From Aliivibrio_A kagoshimensis (GTDB taxonomy: Bacteria; Pseudomonadota; Gammaproteobacteria; Enterobacterales; Vibrionaceae): a DNA stretch of 64,000 bases. Location of the stretch: contig NZ_JAKJSQ010000012.1 in assembly GCF_050337105.1 (NCBI RefSeq), positions 1 through 64,000 on the forward strand, read 5' to 3'. A program made the position numbers and the translations under genes. Every line of letters starts with the position of its first letter. The first letter of the stretch is position 1. Under the pieces are notes generated by a model. It made no database searches and was not told where the DNA came from. It was given only the letters and a program-made list of their open reading frames with translations. Of this stretch, positions 8,236 through 16,437 are shown piece by piece.

Positions 8236-9623
8236 TATTTTGTCATCTCCTGTAGTCCTGCCACCAGATCATCGATATTCTTTTGACTGTGAATTTCACT
8301 GAAGCAGTAGAGTGCACTCTGCCCAAGCTGTGGAAATGAGTCAGAAAGATCATGGCCCGCAAAGATCCCTTTGCTACGTAGGTATTCGTTAATCTGTTTC
8401 ACTGTTTTTCCAGTTTGGTCAAAATTCACCACAAATTCGTTGTAGTGATACTGACTGGAAAACGGCACAGAAATTGTCGGAAGCTTGGCGATGGAGTTCA
8501 TGGCGTACTTGGTTTTTTGCATTACCCCTTCAGCCAGCTCTTGCATACCGTGAGGTCCCATCAATGCCATATAGACACCGGCAGTGATTCCCCACAACGC
8601 TGCGGCGGTTCCGACAAATTCATTGCCCTCTTCACGCTTACCAAAAGAAGTTCGATCGTAAGCCACATCACCAAAGCCATACTCACCATCAACAATGGTC
8701 GGGATGATGCCAAACAGACGTGATGGGTATTGCGCAATCATATCTGGGTTATCATGACTGGCGATGAACCCCCCTTGACCACCACCATACTGCATGTGAA
8801 TACCGAGTGGCTGAATGTCGCCACAAACGATATCAGCACCATAATTTGCTGGTGGCGTAATCGCGCCTAATGAACTTGGGTTCACACTCACGACCGCTAA
8901 TGCCCCCGCAGAGTGAGCCAAGTCGGTCAGTACTTTGCCCTCTTCGATTTGTCCTAAAAAGGAAGGAACTTCAAAATAGACCGCGGCAATTTCATCACTT
9001 AGCATCGTTTTCAATGCTTGTTGATCGACTAACCCACTCTCAGTCAACATCGGCACCTTAATCAGCTCAACATTGGCGCGGCAGTAGGTCTGCATCATGG
9101 AAAATTTATCTGGATTCATATTGTCGGCAACCAACACCTTAGTACGGTTGGTATAACGACCCGCCATGCAAACCGACGTGGCAGAAGCTTGATAGCCGTC
9201 ATAACATGGAACATTAACCACTTCCATATCAAGCATTTCTGTCATCATTGAGCAATATTCAAACAGCGCTTGAAAACGACCATGATCATCATAGGGTTCA
9301 CCAGCATAAGCGGTTAAAAACTCTGAGCGCCCATTGATTTCATCGCAAATCGACGGGACGTGATGCTGATAACAGCCGCCACCTAAGAAACTTACGTTCT
9401 CATCACAGCTGCTGTTTTGATTTAAAATCTGCTGTACATGACGTTTAAGTTCGAACTCTGATTCATATGATTCAGGTAGATTTAATCTTTTATCCATACG
9501 TAAGGATTGCGGAATGCCGACTAATAACTCTTCAACATCACTGACACCAATCTCTTTAAGTAATTGTTCTTTAATGCTTGGATCACTATTTGGTAGGTAC
9601 GGATGGGCGCGTTGTTTCTCCAT
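8235..9623 (-). CDS. Divergent glycine dehydrogenase (P-protein) subunit 1-like protein (GcvPA family)
   Basis: First gene of the operon, 462 residues, homologous to the non-PLP-binding half of two-subunit glycine decarboxylases. The N-terminus (HPYLPNSD, then GVSDVEELLVGIP, LNLPES) and FLGGGCYQHHVP (79-90) are typical. The near-invariant TAYTPYQPExSQG segment of GcvP is replaced by TAYAGEPYDDHG (104-115), and the following YDGATAxAEA by YDGYQASATS (141-150). Such changes in both subunits argue for altered substrate or chemistry. Start ATG 9623 has AGAAGGGA upstream. Expected to form an alpha2beta2 complex with the neighbouring subunit. Confidence 0.85.
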   Translation of the reverse strand: MEKQRAHPYLPNSDPSIKEQLLKEIGVSDVEELLVGIPQSLRMDKRLNLPESYESEFELKRHVQQILNQNSSCDENVSFLGGGCYQHHVPSICDEINGRSEFLTAYAGEPYDDHGRFQALFEYCSMMTEMLDMEVVNVPCYDGYQASATSVCMAGRYTNRTKVLVADNMNPDKFSMMQTYCRANVELIKVPMLTESGLVDQQALKTMLSDEIAAVYFEVPSFLGQIEEGKVLTDLAHSAGALAVVSVNPSSLGAITPPANYGADIVCGDIQPLGIHMQYGGGQGGFIASHDNPDMIAQYPSRLFGIIPTIVDGEYGFGDVAYDRTSFGKREEGNEFVGTAAALWGITAGVYMALMGPHGMQELAEGVMQKTKYAMNSIAKLPTISVPFSSQYHYNEFVVNFDQTGKTVKQINEYLRSKGIFAGHDLSDSFPQLGQSALYCFSEIHSQKNIDDLVAGLQEMTK

Positions 9624-9711
9624 TGCCTAGTTCCCTTCTTTTATGTAATGTAAGTAAATTGTTAATACATCCAGACTAATCGCAGAAAAGCGGCTTCACA
9701 ATTGACGTTTT

Positions 9712-9728
9712 TTTAATCAATGATTAAA
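9712..9728. promoter_or_regulatory. Candidate LysR-type operator between the operon and its regulator
   Basis: A perfect palindrome, TTTAATCA-A-TGATTAAA, contains a T-N11-A core (9714-9726), the LysR recognition pattern. It lies in the 104-bp divergent region and touches the first possible start codon of the regulator gene, a placement suited to autoregulation. Function is inferred. Confidence 0.6.
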
Positions 9729-9742
9729 TGAGATTTAACCTA

Positions 9743-10663
9743 ATGGCAAAATACAGCTTTCCTCCCTTGCAAACCCTACTCACCTTTGAGTGTTGCGCTC
9801 GTTTGGGCAGTTTCAGTAAAGCCGCGAATGAGCTCTGTTTAACCCCTCCAGCAATAACCCATCAAATTAAACAGTTAGAGTCATGGCTAAACACGACGTT
9901 GTTTACTCGAATGCACCGGGGTATTAAGCTAACTCAGCAGGGAGAAGCGTTTGCCGTAGAGATTGAAGAACACTTAACTCAACTCAAGGGTTGCTTAAAT
10001 CGATTTAAATCAAAAACACAAAGCAGCAATATTACGCTCTCATTAACCCCGGCACTTGCGACGAAGTGGTTAGTCAGTCGGTTGGGAAGATTCTGGAAAA
10101 AACACCCTGATATTCAGCTTCGTTTGCATCACTCTATTGATGCGGTTGATCTTATGAGCGACAGCGCCGATATTGCGATTCGTTGGGGGGATGGTAATTG
10201 GCCCGGTACTATTGCAGAGCCTCTACTGTCTGGAAATCGTAAACCTGTGATGCTACCTAACATGGCGGAAACGATAAGAGATAGAAATGCAGCTGATTTA
10301 GAGGGGGCTATTCTTCTACATGAGGACTCATACCTCGATTGGCCTAAGTGGTTAAAGTTAAATGATGTAAGCCTAGACAACGCTAACCAAGGCCCACAAA
10401 TTGATGATGCCAGTGTACTGCTGATGGCGGTACTGGCCGGAGAAGGTGTCGCTTTAGGAAGAATTGCGGTCTTAGAGGATGACCTGAAATCAGGAGCACT
10501 GGTCTCACCGTTTAATATTTCCCTGCCTTCTAAAGAGAGATATTGGTTAGTCTATCCTGATTCTGCTAAAGATAACCCTGCCATCATGGCATTAAGAGCA
10601 TTTTTACGGCATGAGGCCAATAGCCAATATAACGATGATGTTAAATACTTGGCTGATGAGTAG
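9743..10663 (+). CDS. LysR-family transcriptional regulator (GcvA-like)
   Basis: DNA-binding regulator, 306 residues from the ATG at 9743. An in-frame ATG at 9728 overlaps the palindromic operator and would add five residues that GcvA-type proteins lack. The N-terminus is a GcvA-like winged HTH: FPPLQTLLTFECCARLGSFS, then AANELCLTPPAITHQIKQLE, with LTQQGE closing the domain. The C-terminal two-thirds is a periplasmic-binding-protein-like effector domain. It is divergent from the eight-gene operon and is its probable activator or repressor, responding to the imported compound or an intermediate (inference). It converges on dinB with a 7-bp gap and no terminator between them. Confidence 0.92.
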   Translation: MAKYSFPPLQTLLTFECCARLGSFSKAANELCLTPPAITHQIKQLESWLNTTLFTRMHRGIKLTQQGEAFAVEIEEHLTQLKGCLNRFKSKTQSSNITLSLTPALATKWLVSRLGRFWKKHPDIQLRLHHSIDAVDLMSDSADIAIRWGDGNWPGTIAEPLLSGNRKPVMLPNMAETIRDRNAADLEGAILLHEDSYLDWPKWLKLNDVSLDNANQGPQIDDASVLLMAVLAGEGVALGRIAVLEDDLKSGALVSPFNISLPSKERYWLVYPDSAKDNPAIMALRAFLRHEANSQYNDDVKYLADE

Positions 10664-10670
10664 TGAACGA

Positions 10671-11723
10671 TTACAAAAATGTGAGTTGTTGCTGCTGCTC
10701 ATGGGAGGTTAACATTACATTTAACCCTAATAATCGGATTTGACGCCCTTTTTGTCTTTTTAATATGTCATGCAATAACAATTTGAAGTCATCAAGCTCA
10801 AGTTGGTTATGACTATGTTCAATGGTGGTTTGTTGAAAATCAGCAAACTTCATTTTAATCCCTTGCTTGGCAATCGGGTTGTCACCATTAGCTTGTTTAA
10901 GCCGCCGCTCCAACTCTGGGTATAATCGCTCCTCTATCACTTGCCAACATTCATCATAAGATTGAATGTTCTTTTCAAATGTCCGCTCAACGCCCACTGA
11001 TTTGCGATTTCGCTCCACCATCACCTCACGCTCATCAATACCGTGAGACCGAGACCAGAGCATTGCCCCTAGTTTTCCAAACTTAACGATCAACTCCCTC
11101 TGATTACTTTGCAATACATCTCGACAAGTAAATAACCCTGACTTGTTGAGTTTTTCTAACGTCACTTTTCCTACTCCCGGGATTTTCTCCAACGGTAAGG
11201 TGTCGATGATTGCTTCCATATCCTCTGGTGGGATCACAAACTGGCCATTGGGTTTGTTCATGTCAGAGGCTATTTTGGCCAAAAACTTGATTGGTGCAAT
11301 TCCGGCTGAAGCGGTTAACCCTGTTTCATCAAAAATATCTTTACGAATCTGCTCTGCTATATAGGTTGCCGAGCCTTGAAACAACGTACAATTACTCACA
11401 TCAAGATATGCTTCATCTAAAGATAAAGGCTCAATCAAGGAAGTGTAACGGCTGAAAACTTGATGTATGTTAATTGAGGCTTCCCGATACGCATTCATGC
11501 GTCCCGGCACCACCACAAGCTCAGGGCAGAGTTGCATGGCTTTCGCCGTAGACATTGCCGAACGAATCCCAAATTCTCTCGCTTGATAGTTGCAGGTGCT
11601 CAATACGCCACGTTGACTCGATTTACCTCCCACCGCGATAGGTACCCCTCTCAGTTCAGGGTTATCCCGCATTTCTACTGCCGCAAAAAAGCAGTCCATA
11701 TCCACATGTATAATTTTCTTCAT
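10671..11723 (-). CDS. dinB: DNA polymerase IV (Y-family translesion polymerase)
   Basis: Error-prone translesion polymerase, 350 residues, the usual length. Catalytic motifs are intact: HVDMDCFFAAVE (6-17) and SLDEAYLD (about 101-108, with the Asp-Glu metal ligands). Then come GIAPIKFLAKIASDMNKPNG, a helix-hairpin-helix region (IPGVGKVTLEKL) and a little-finger domain. The C-terminus QQLTFL is a beta-clamp-binding motif. A LexA-box match lies just upstream of the ATG, so SOS control is expected. Confidence 0.97.
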   Translation of the reverse strand: MKKIIHVDMDCFFAAVEMRDNPELRGVPIAVGGKSSQRGVLSTCNYQAREFGIRSAMSTAKAMQLCPELVVVPGRMNAYREASINIHQVFSRYTSLIEPLSLDEAYLDVSNCTLFQGSATYIAEQIRKDIFDETGLTASAGIAPIKFLAKIASDMNKPNGQFVIPPEDMEAIIDTLPLEKIPGVGKVTLEKLNKSGLFTCRDVLQSNQRELIVKFGKLGAMLWSRSHGIDEREVMVERNRKSVGVERTFEKNIQSYDECWQVIEERLYPELERRLKQANGDNPIAKQGIKMKFADFQQTTIEHSHNQLELDDFKLLLHDILKRQKGRQIRLLGLNVMLTSHEQQQQLTFL

Positions 11724-11731
11724 TACAACAA

Positions 11732-11747
11732 CTGTTTTTATATCCAG
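11732..11747 (-). promoter_or_regulatory. LexA (SOS) box of dinB
   Basis: On the minus strand the 16-mer is CTGGATATAAAAACAG, matching the LexA consensus CTG-N10-CAG and 13 of 16 bases of the ideal box. It ends nine bases before the dinB ATG. Confidence 0.8.
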
Positions 11748-11884
11748 TACTATTGGTATAATAACAAGATATCGATGAAATTCAAAGCTTGCACTTTCTG
11801 TCTAACGTGTAACAATCAAATTATATACACCTTACAAATGGAAGTGTTTGTTGTTACATAAGATTAAATCGACAAGGAGCTTTG

Positions 11885-13108
11885 GTGAGTAATAAAATTC
11901 TCGTAGTTGAAGATAGCCGAACTATTCGTCGCATGTTAACTAGCCAGTTGGCGAGAGCAGGTTATGAAGCTGTAGTGGCAGAATCTGTTGCTGGTACCAT
12001 CCCTTTATTAGAATCTGATGAAGAGTTTCTCTGCTCGATTCTAGATTACTGCCTGCCTGATGGGCAAGATGGTGAAGTGATTGATCTCGTTTTATCGCAT
12101 GATGTTAAAACCATTGTATTAACGGCGCATATGGACGAAAAAATACGTCAACGTGTTCTTGATAAAGGGGTTATCGACTACATTCCTAAAGACAGTCCTG
12201 CCTCGGTTGCTTATATTCCCCAACTGTTAAAGCGCTTACACGCCAATAAACAACATACTATTTTAGTGGTTGATGACTCTGCCACCATACGTAATCACCT
12301 TTCAACGCTTCTAGAACGAGAGTACCTCACCGTGGTTACTGCGAATGATGGTATAGAAGGGATAAAACAACTCGTCGCTCACCCCGAGATCTCACTCATC
12401 GTTACCGATCATGACATGCCTAATATGGATGGCTTGACGATGATTCGTGAAATACGTAAAAGCCATGATCGTAACCAATTGGCTATATTGGGAGTCTCAG
12501 GCAACAATGACCCTGGCCTTACCGCTCGTTTCCTTAAATCTGGTGCTAACGACTATGTAAGAAAGCCGTTTAACCAAGAGGAGTTCTACTGCCGTATTCA
12601 CCACATGCTGAACATGAAAGACTCCAGTGATAAGCTCTATATCCTTGCGCATCAAGACAGCTTAACCGGGCTCTGGAATCGTCGACATTTCTTTGATTCT
12701 GCCAGTCATGTCTCAGTGAAAAAACCTCATACTTACGCCATGTTGGATATCGACTTCTTTAAACAGGTTAATGATACCTATGGTCATGATGCTGGTGATA
12801 AAGTATTGAAAGAGACAGCACAGCTCATTAACAGTTTCTTTCCAAATGATCTAGTGGCGCGAATGGGGGGCGAAGAGTTCGTTATCCAGTCAACAATGAA
12901 ACCGACCGACTTTCATGCCCAGTTAGAACAGTTGCGTAGTGAATTGGCAGATTATACGGTCAGCATTAATGGCGATTTGATTAGTGTCACCATCAGTATC
13001 GGCATGACCTCCGGCGCTGATAAATTGGATGTCATGCTCAAGAAGGCGGATAAATCATTGTATGACGCAAAAAACAGTGGTCGCAATCAAATTGTCTGTT
13101 CGGATTAA
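11885..13108 (+). CDS. Response regulator with two receiver domains and a GGDEF diguanylate cyclase domain
   Basis: Cytosolic signalling protein, 407 residues. GTG at 11885 is chosen because AAGGAG (11874-11879) is five bases away; an in-frame TTG at 11882 is too close. First REC domain is about residues 4-118 with phosphoacceptor Asp54 (LDYC). Second REC is about 125-243 with Asp175 (TDHDMP) and Lys227. GGDEF domain is about 250-405 with the catalytic signature GGEEF (328-332), so it should make cyclic di-GMP. The inhibitory RxxD site that should lie five residues upstream reads FPND, so product inhibition is probably lost. The sensor kinase is not in the window. Confidence 0.93.
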   Translation: MSNKILVVEDSRTIRRMLTSQLARAGYEAVVAESVAGTIPLLESDEEFLCSILDYCLPDGQDGEVIDLVLSHDVKTIVLTAHMDEKIRQRVLDKGVIDYIPKDSPASVAYIPQLLKRLHANKQHTILVVDDSATIRNHLSTLLEREYLTVVTANDGIEGIKQLVAHPEISLIVTDHDMPNMDGLTMIREIRKSHDRNQLAILGVSGNNDPGLTARFLKSGANDYVRKPFNQEEFYCRIHHMLNMKDSSDKLYILAHQDSLTGLWNRRHFFDSASHVSVKKPHTYAMLDIDFFKQVNDTYGHDAGDKVLKETAQLINSFFPNDLVARMGGEEFVIQSTMKPTDFHAQLEQLRSELADYTVSINGDLISVTISIGMTSGADKLDVMLKKADKSLYDAKNSGRNQIVCSD

Positions 13109-13125
13109 CCCTTACTTTTCCCCAT

Positions 13126-13153
13126 AAAAAAGCAGACCGAAGTCTGCTTTTTT
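13126..13153. terminator. Bidirectional intrinsic terminator (GGDEF gene / nqrM)
   Basis: AGCAGAC (13131-13137) pairs with GTCTGCT (13142-13148) around a CGAA loop, with an A-run before and a T-run after. It serves the convergent GGDEF gene and nqrM. Confidence 0.88.
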
Positions 13154-13182
13154 ATGTAGCTATACACTCTAAGCTGTAAGCT

Positions 13183-13404
13183 CTACACGATCTGATCTTT
13201 TTTCCACTGCTGCTGTTTTGCTTCGCGAGCTTCACGCTTTAATCTAGCATCACAAGGTTCAGGGCAGTTACACTCTTTCGCAATACCAACCGCACCTAGT
13301 CCACCACAACTGCCTTTAACCACTTTTTGTTGGAAGATATAACCAACAGACATCGCCGCTATGACAAGTAGAAACACAGCAAAAGTTACCAAATATATCG
13401 TCAT
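13183..13404 (-). CDS. nqrM: Na+-NQR maturation protein NqrM
   Basis: Small membrane-anchored protein, 73 residues, needed to build the Na+-NQR complex, probably by delivering iron to the NqrD/NqrE site. One N-terminal transmembrane helix (about 3-26) is followed by the conserved cysteine cluster SCGGLGAVGIAKECNCPEPC (about 32-51) with four cysteines, then a Lys/Arg/Gln-rich tail. It lies ten bases after apbE and is probably co-transcribed with it. The N-terminus and cysteine spacing are those of the DUF539/NqrM family. Confidence 0.93.
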   Translation of the reverse strand: MTIYLVTFAVFLLVIAAMSVGYIFQQKVVKGSCGGLGAVGIAKECNCPEPCDARLKREAREAKQQQWKKDQIV

Positions 13405-13414
13405 CGTTCTCTCC

Positions 13415-14443
13415 TTATCGTTTTAAGTAAGGCTTAAAAGCGTCAGATGCAATCTCTTCGAATCCATCATCTGTTTTTACTACCATAAACATTGGGATGT
13501 TATCCCTATTAGCCAACTCAAGGGCTTTTTCAGCGCCTAATACCATAAAACCTGTCGCTAAACCGTCAGCAGTCATACACGATGGATCCAAAACAGAGAC
13601 TGACACCACTTTATGGCTAATTGGCTTTCCAGTTTCTGGATTGATGATGTGTGAGTAACGAATACCATCACGTTCAAAATAGTTACGATAATCACCTGAA
13701 GTGGCTAAGCCCATATCTCCAGGTTCAATGATCTCTTGGATAGTGCGAGCATCGGTAGAGGGCTTCTCAATCGCTATTCTCCAAGCCACTCCCTCCTTAT
13801 TTTTACCTTTTAAGCGTAACTCGCCACCAATCTCAACGAGGTAATCTTCACTGCCTAGCTGCTGCAGATAATCTGCTACTTTATCAACGCCCCACCCTTT
13901 GGCTATGGTTGATAAGTCGACATAAAGTTCAGGTATATCCTTGGTCACCTCATTGTTATTGATCGACAGGTGTTGAATTCCAATAATAGCACGTCGTTCA
14001 GCTAATTCAGTTTCTGTTGGTACTACCTCTTGTCTTGCTTCAGGACCGAATCCCCATAAATTCACTAATGGTCCCACGGTCACATCCAATGCACCACGGG
14101 TCAGCACGTTGAGTCGTATCGCCTCTTTGATTACCTTTGCGGTATCATCGGAAACTGAAAACGGTTCATCGGTCGTGTGTTGATTGAATCGACTCAGCTC
14201 AGAGGTCTTACGGTAGGTCGACATCTGATCATTCACTAACTCTAGAAGACGGTCAATCTCTGCCTGCACGGTGGCAGAGTCAGGGATGCCCTCTTGTTCC
14301 AGATACTTAACTGAATAGGTGGTACCCATAGTACGACCGGTTAACTGAACCTCTTGTTGCGGCTCGCTACAAGCTGAGAGAAGAAAAAGTACAATTAGAG
14401 CCGTAACGGTTCTTTGCACTTTTTGTGTCAAATGGATAAACAT
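13415..14443 (-). CDS. apbE: FAD:protein FMN transferase (ApbE lipoprotein)
   Basis: Periplasm-facing lipoprotein, 342 residues. It attaches FMN covalently to threonines of NqrB and NqrC using FAD as donor. The lipobox LLSAC is at about 20-24. ApbE hallmarks include GRTMGTTYSVKY, the DLSTIAKGWGVDKVA segment (about 174-188), GGELRLKG and the metal-site region SVLDPSCMTADGLATG (about 287-302). It lies downstream of nqrF but beyond a strong hairpin terminator, so its level relative to the nqr genes may be set by read-through or its own promoter. Confidence 0.96.
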   Translation of the reverse strand: MFIHLTQKVQRTVTALIVLFLLSACSEPQQEVQLTGRTMGTTYSVKYLEQEGIPDSATVQAEIDRLLELVNDQMSTYRKTSELSRFNQHTTDEPFSVSDDTAKVIKEAIRLNVLTRGALDVTVGPLVNLWGFGPEARQEVVPTETELAERRAIIGIQHLSINNNEVTKDIPELYVDLSTIAKGWGVDKVADYLQQLGSEDYLVEIGGELRLKGKNKEGVAWRIAIEKPSTDARTIQEIIEPGDMGLATSGDYRNYFERDGIRYSHIINPETGKPISHKVVSVSVLDPSCMTADGLATGFMVLGAEKALELANRDNIPMFMVVKTDDGFEEIASDAFKPYLKR

Positions 14444-14521
14444 AAATTTCTATTCCAATCTAAAACGTAAAACTTTGAATTAATTATAAATTCACAGGTT
14501 TACACTCTATTTACTAGCAAG

Positions 14522-14554
14522 AAAATGAAAAAGGCTGACTCAAAAGAGTCAGCC
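14522..14554 (-). terminator. Intrinsic terminator after nqrF
   Basis: On the minus strand GGCTGACTC pairs with GAGTCAGCC (14533-14554) around a TTTT loop and is followed by a T-rich run. It lies between nqrF and apbE. Confidence 0.85.
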
Positions 14555-14575
14555 AATATCTTTTGCAACTACTGG

Positions 14576-15799
14576 TTAGCCGCCGAAATCATCCAGAAGG
14601 ATATTCTCGTCTTCTACACCAAGATCTTTCAGCATGCCAATAACTGCTGAGTTCATCATTGGTGGACCACACATGTAGTACTCACAATCTTCTGGCGCAT
14701 CGTGATCTTTAAGATAGTTCTCATAGATTACGTTATGAATGAAGCCTGTGTACCCATCCCAGTTATCTTCTGGTTGAGGATCAGACAATGCACAATGCCA
14801 TGCGAAGTTATCGTTTTCGGCCTGTAGTTTATCGAAATCTTCAATGTAGAACATTTCACGTACAGAACGAGCACCATACCAGAACGTCATTTTACGCTGA
14901 GATTTCAAACGTAAAAGCTGATCAAAGATATGTGAACGCATAGGAGCCATACCAGCACCACCGCCGATGAAGACCATTTCATTGTCAGTATCTTTTGCAA
15001 AGAACTCACCAAATGGACCCGAGATAGTACAAGTATCACCCGCTTTTAACGACCAGATGTAAGATGACATAACGCCAGGCTTAACATCAGGATTGTTTGG
15101 TGGCGGTGTAGCGATACGAACATTCAATTTAATCAGGCCTTTCTCTTCTGGGTATGACGCCATAGAGTAAGCACGAATTGAAGGTTCAGTAACTACAGAC
15201 TCATAACGGAACAAGTTAAACTTATCCCAGTCGCCACGGTACTCTTCAGGAATGTCGAAATCAGCATATTTAATATGATGAGGTTCAGCTTCAATCTGAA
15301 TATAACCACCCGCGCGGAACGGTACTTCTTCTCCATTAGGAATTTGAAGTACAAGCTCTTTGATAAAGGTCGCTTCGTTGTCATTAGAAAGAACGGTACA
15401 TTCCCACTTCTTAACACCAAAGATCTCTTCTGGCAGTTCGATAGCCATGTCAGATTTCACGTTAACCTGACAAGCTAGACGCTCACCTTCACGCGCTTCA
15501 CCTTTAGAGATGTGATCAAGTTCAGTTGGCAGGATATCTCCACCACCTGATTTAACTTTTACACGACACTGGCCACAAGAGCCACCGCCGCCACAGGCTG
15601 ATGATACGAAGATACCTGATGCAGAAAGCGCACCAAGAAGCTTGTCACCAGCACCGGTAGTGATTGCCTTTTCAGGATCACCGTTTACTGAGATGGTTAT
15701 GTCACCTGTTGGTACTAACTTGGATTTAGCAAAAAGAATAACTAAAACTAGAGCAAGTACAATCAAGGTAAACATGACTACACCAAGAATAATGTCCAT
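14576..15799 (-). CDS. nqrF: Na+-translocating NADH:quinone reductase subunit F
   Basis: NADH-oxidising subunit, 407 residues. One N-terminal membrane helix (about 3-24) is followed by a 2Fe-2S ferredoxin domain with CGGGGSCGQC (about 69-78) and a fourth cysteine in LACQ. The ferredoxin-reductase domain has the FAD motif RAYSMAS (about 210) and an NAD-binding GGGAGMAPMRSH (about 275). Electrons pass from NADH to FAD, to 2Fe-2S and on to NqrD/E. It is the last gene of nqrABCDEF and is followed by a terminator. Confidence 0.98.
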   Translation of the reverse strand: MDIILGVVMFTLIVLALVLVILFAKSKLVPTGDITISVNGDPEKAITTGAGDKLLGALSASGIFVSSACGGGGSCGQCRVKVKSGGGDILPTELDHISKGEAREGERLACQVNVKSDMAIELPEEIFGVKKWECTVLSNDNEATFIKELVLQIPNGEEVPFRAGGYIQIEAEPHHIKYADFDIPEEYRGDWDKFNLFRYESVVTEPSIRAYSMASYPEEKGLIKLNVRIATPPPNNPDVKPGVMSSYIWSLKAGDTCTISGPFGEFFAKDTDNEMVFIGGGAGMAPMRSHIFDQLLRLKSQRKMTFWYGARSVREMFYIEDFDKLQAENDNFAWHCALSDPQPEDNWDGYTGFIHNVIYENYLKDHDAPEDCEYYMCGPPMMNSAVIGMLKDLGVEDENILLDDFGG

Positions 15800-15833
15800 T
15801 GACTATTTTCCTTATTGTCGCGGTTTACCCGAC

Positions 15834-16430
15834 TTACAGTTGAACACCAGAGAAAGACATAAAGCCTAACGCCATCAAACCAACAGTGATAAATGTGATA
15901 CCTAAGCCACGAAGACCTGGAGGCACATCCGAATATTTCATCTTCTCACGGATACCCGCAAGAGCAACGATAGCTAATAACCACCCAACACCAGAACCGA
16001 AGCCGTAAACGACAGATTCCGCGAAGTTATAATCACGCTGCACCATGAAAGATACACCACCAAATATTGCACAGTTCACTGTGATAAGCGGTAGGAAGAT
16101 ACCTAACGCGTTATATAGTGGTGGGAAGTAACGGTCTAGAATCATCTCTAGAATCTGTACTAACGCCGCGATAACACCAATAAAGGTAATAAAGTTTAAG
16201 AAGCTAAGATCAACTCCATCAACTAATGCGCCTTCTCTCAGTACTAGGTTGTAAACAAGGTTGTTTACTGGAACTGCAATGGTTAGCACGACTACAACAG
16301 CAACACCAAGACCAAATGAAGTTTTTACCTTCTTAGACACCGCTAAGAAAGTACACATACCTAGGAAGAAAGAAAGTGCCATGTTTTCGACGAAAATCGA
16401 CTTAACCAGCAGGCTAATATAATGTTCCAT
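15834..16430 (-). CDS. nqrE: Na+-translocating NADH:quinone reductase subunit E
   Basis: Integral membrane subunit, 198 residues with about six helices. It pairs with NqrD as an inverted homologue around an intramembrane iron site. The two ligand cysteines are kept: Cys26 (GMCTFLA) and the one in TVNCAIFGG at about 120. It lies seven bases downstream of nqrD in the operon. The length equals that of characterised Vibrio NqrE. Confidence 0.98.
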   Translation of the reverse strand: MEHYISLLVKSIFVENMALSFFLGMCTFLAVSKKVKTSFGLGVAVVVVLTIAVPVNNLVYNLVLREGALVDGVDLSFLNFITFIGVIAALVQILEMILDRYFPPLYNALGIFLPLITVNCAIFGGVSFMVQRDYNFAESVVYGFGSGVGWLLAIVALAGIREKMKYSDVPPGLRGLGITFITVGLMALGFMSFSGVQL

Positions 16431-16437
16431 AGTGGCC

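Noticed and set aside
8235..9727. Ordinary glycine cleavage system with glycine riboswitch
   Set aside because: No gcvT, gcvH or lpd nearby, no two-aptamer leader fits in the 104-bp intergenic region, and key GcvP motifs are replaced in both subunits.
11532..11861. 109-residue plus-strand ORF over the dinB 5' end
   Set aside because: It runs antisense through dinB and its LexA box, has unusual composition and no family resemblance; a shadow frame.
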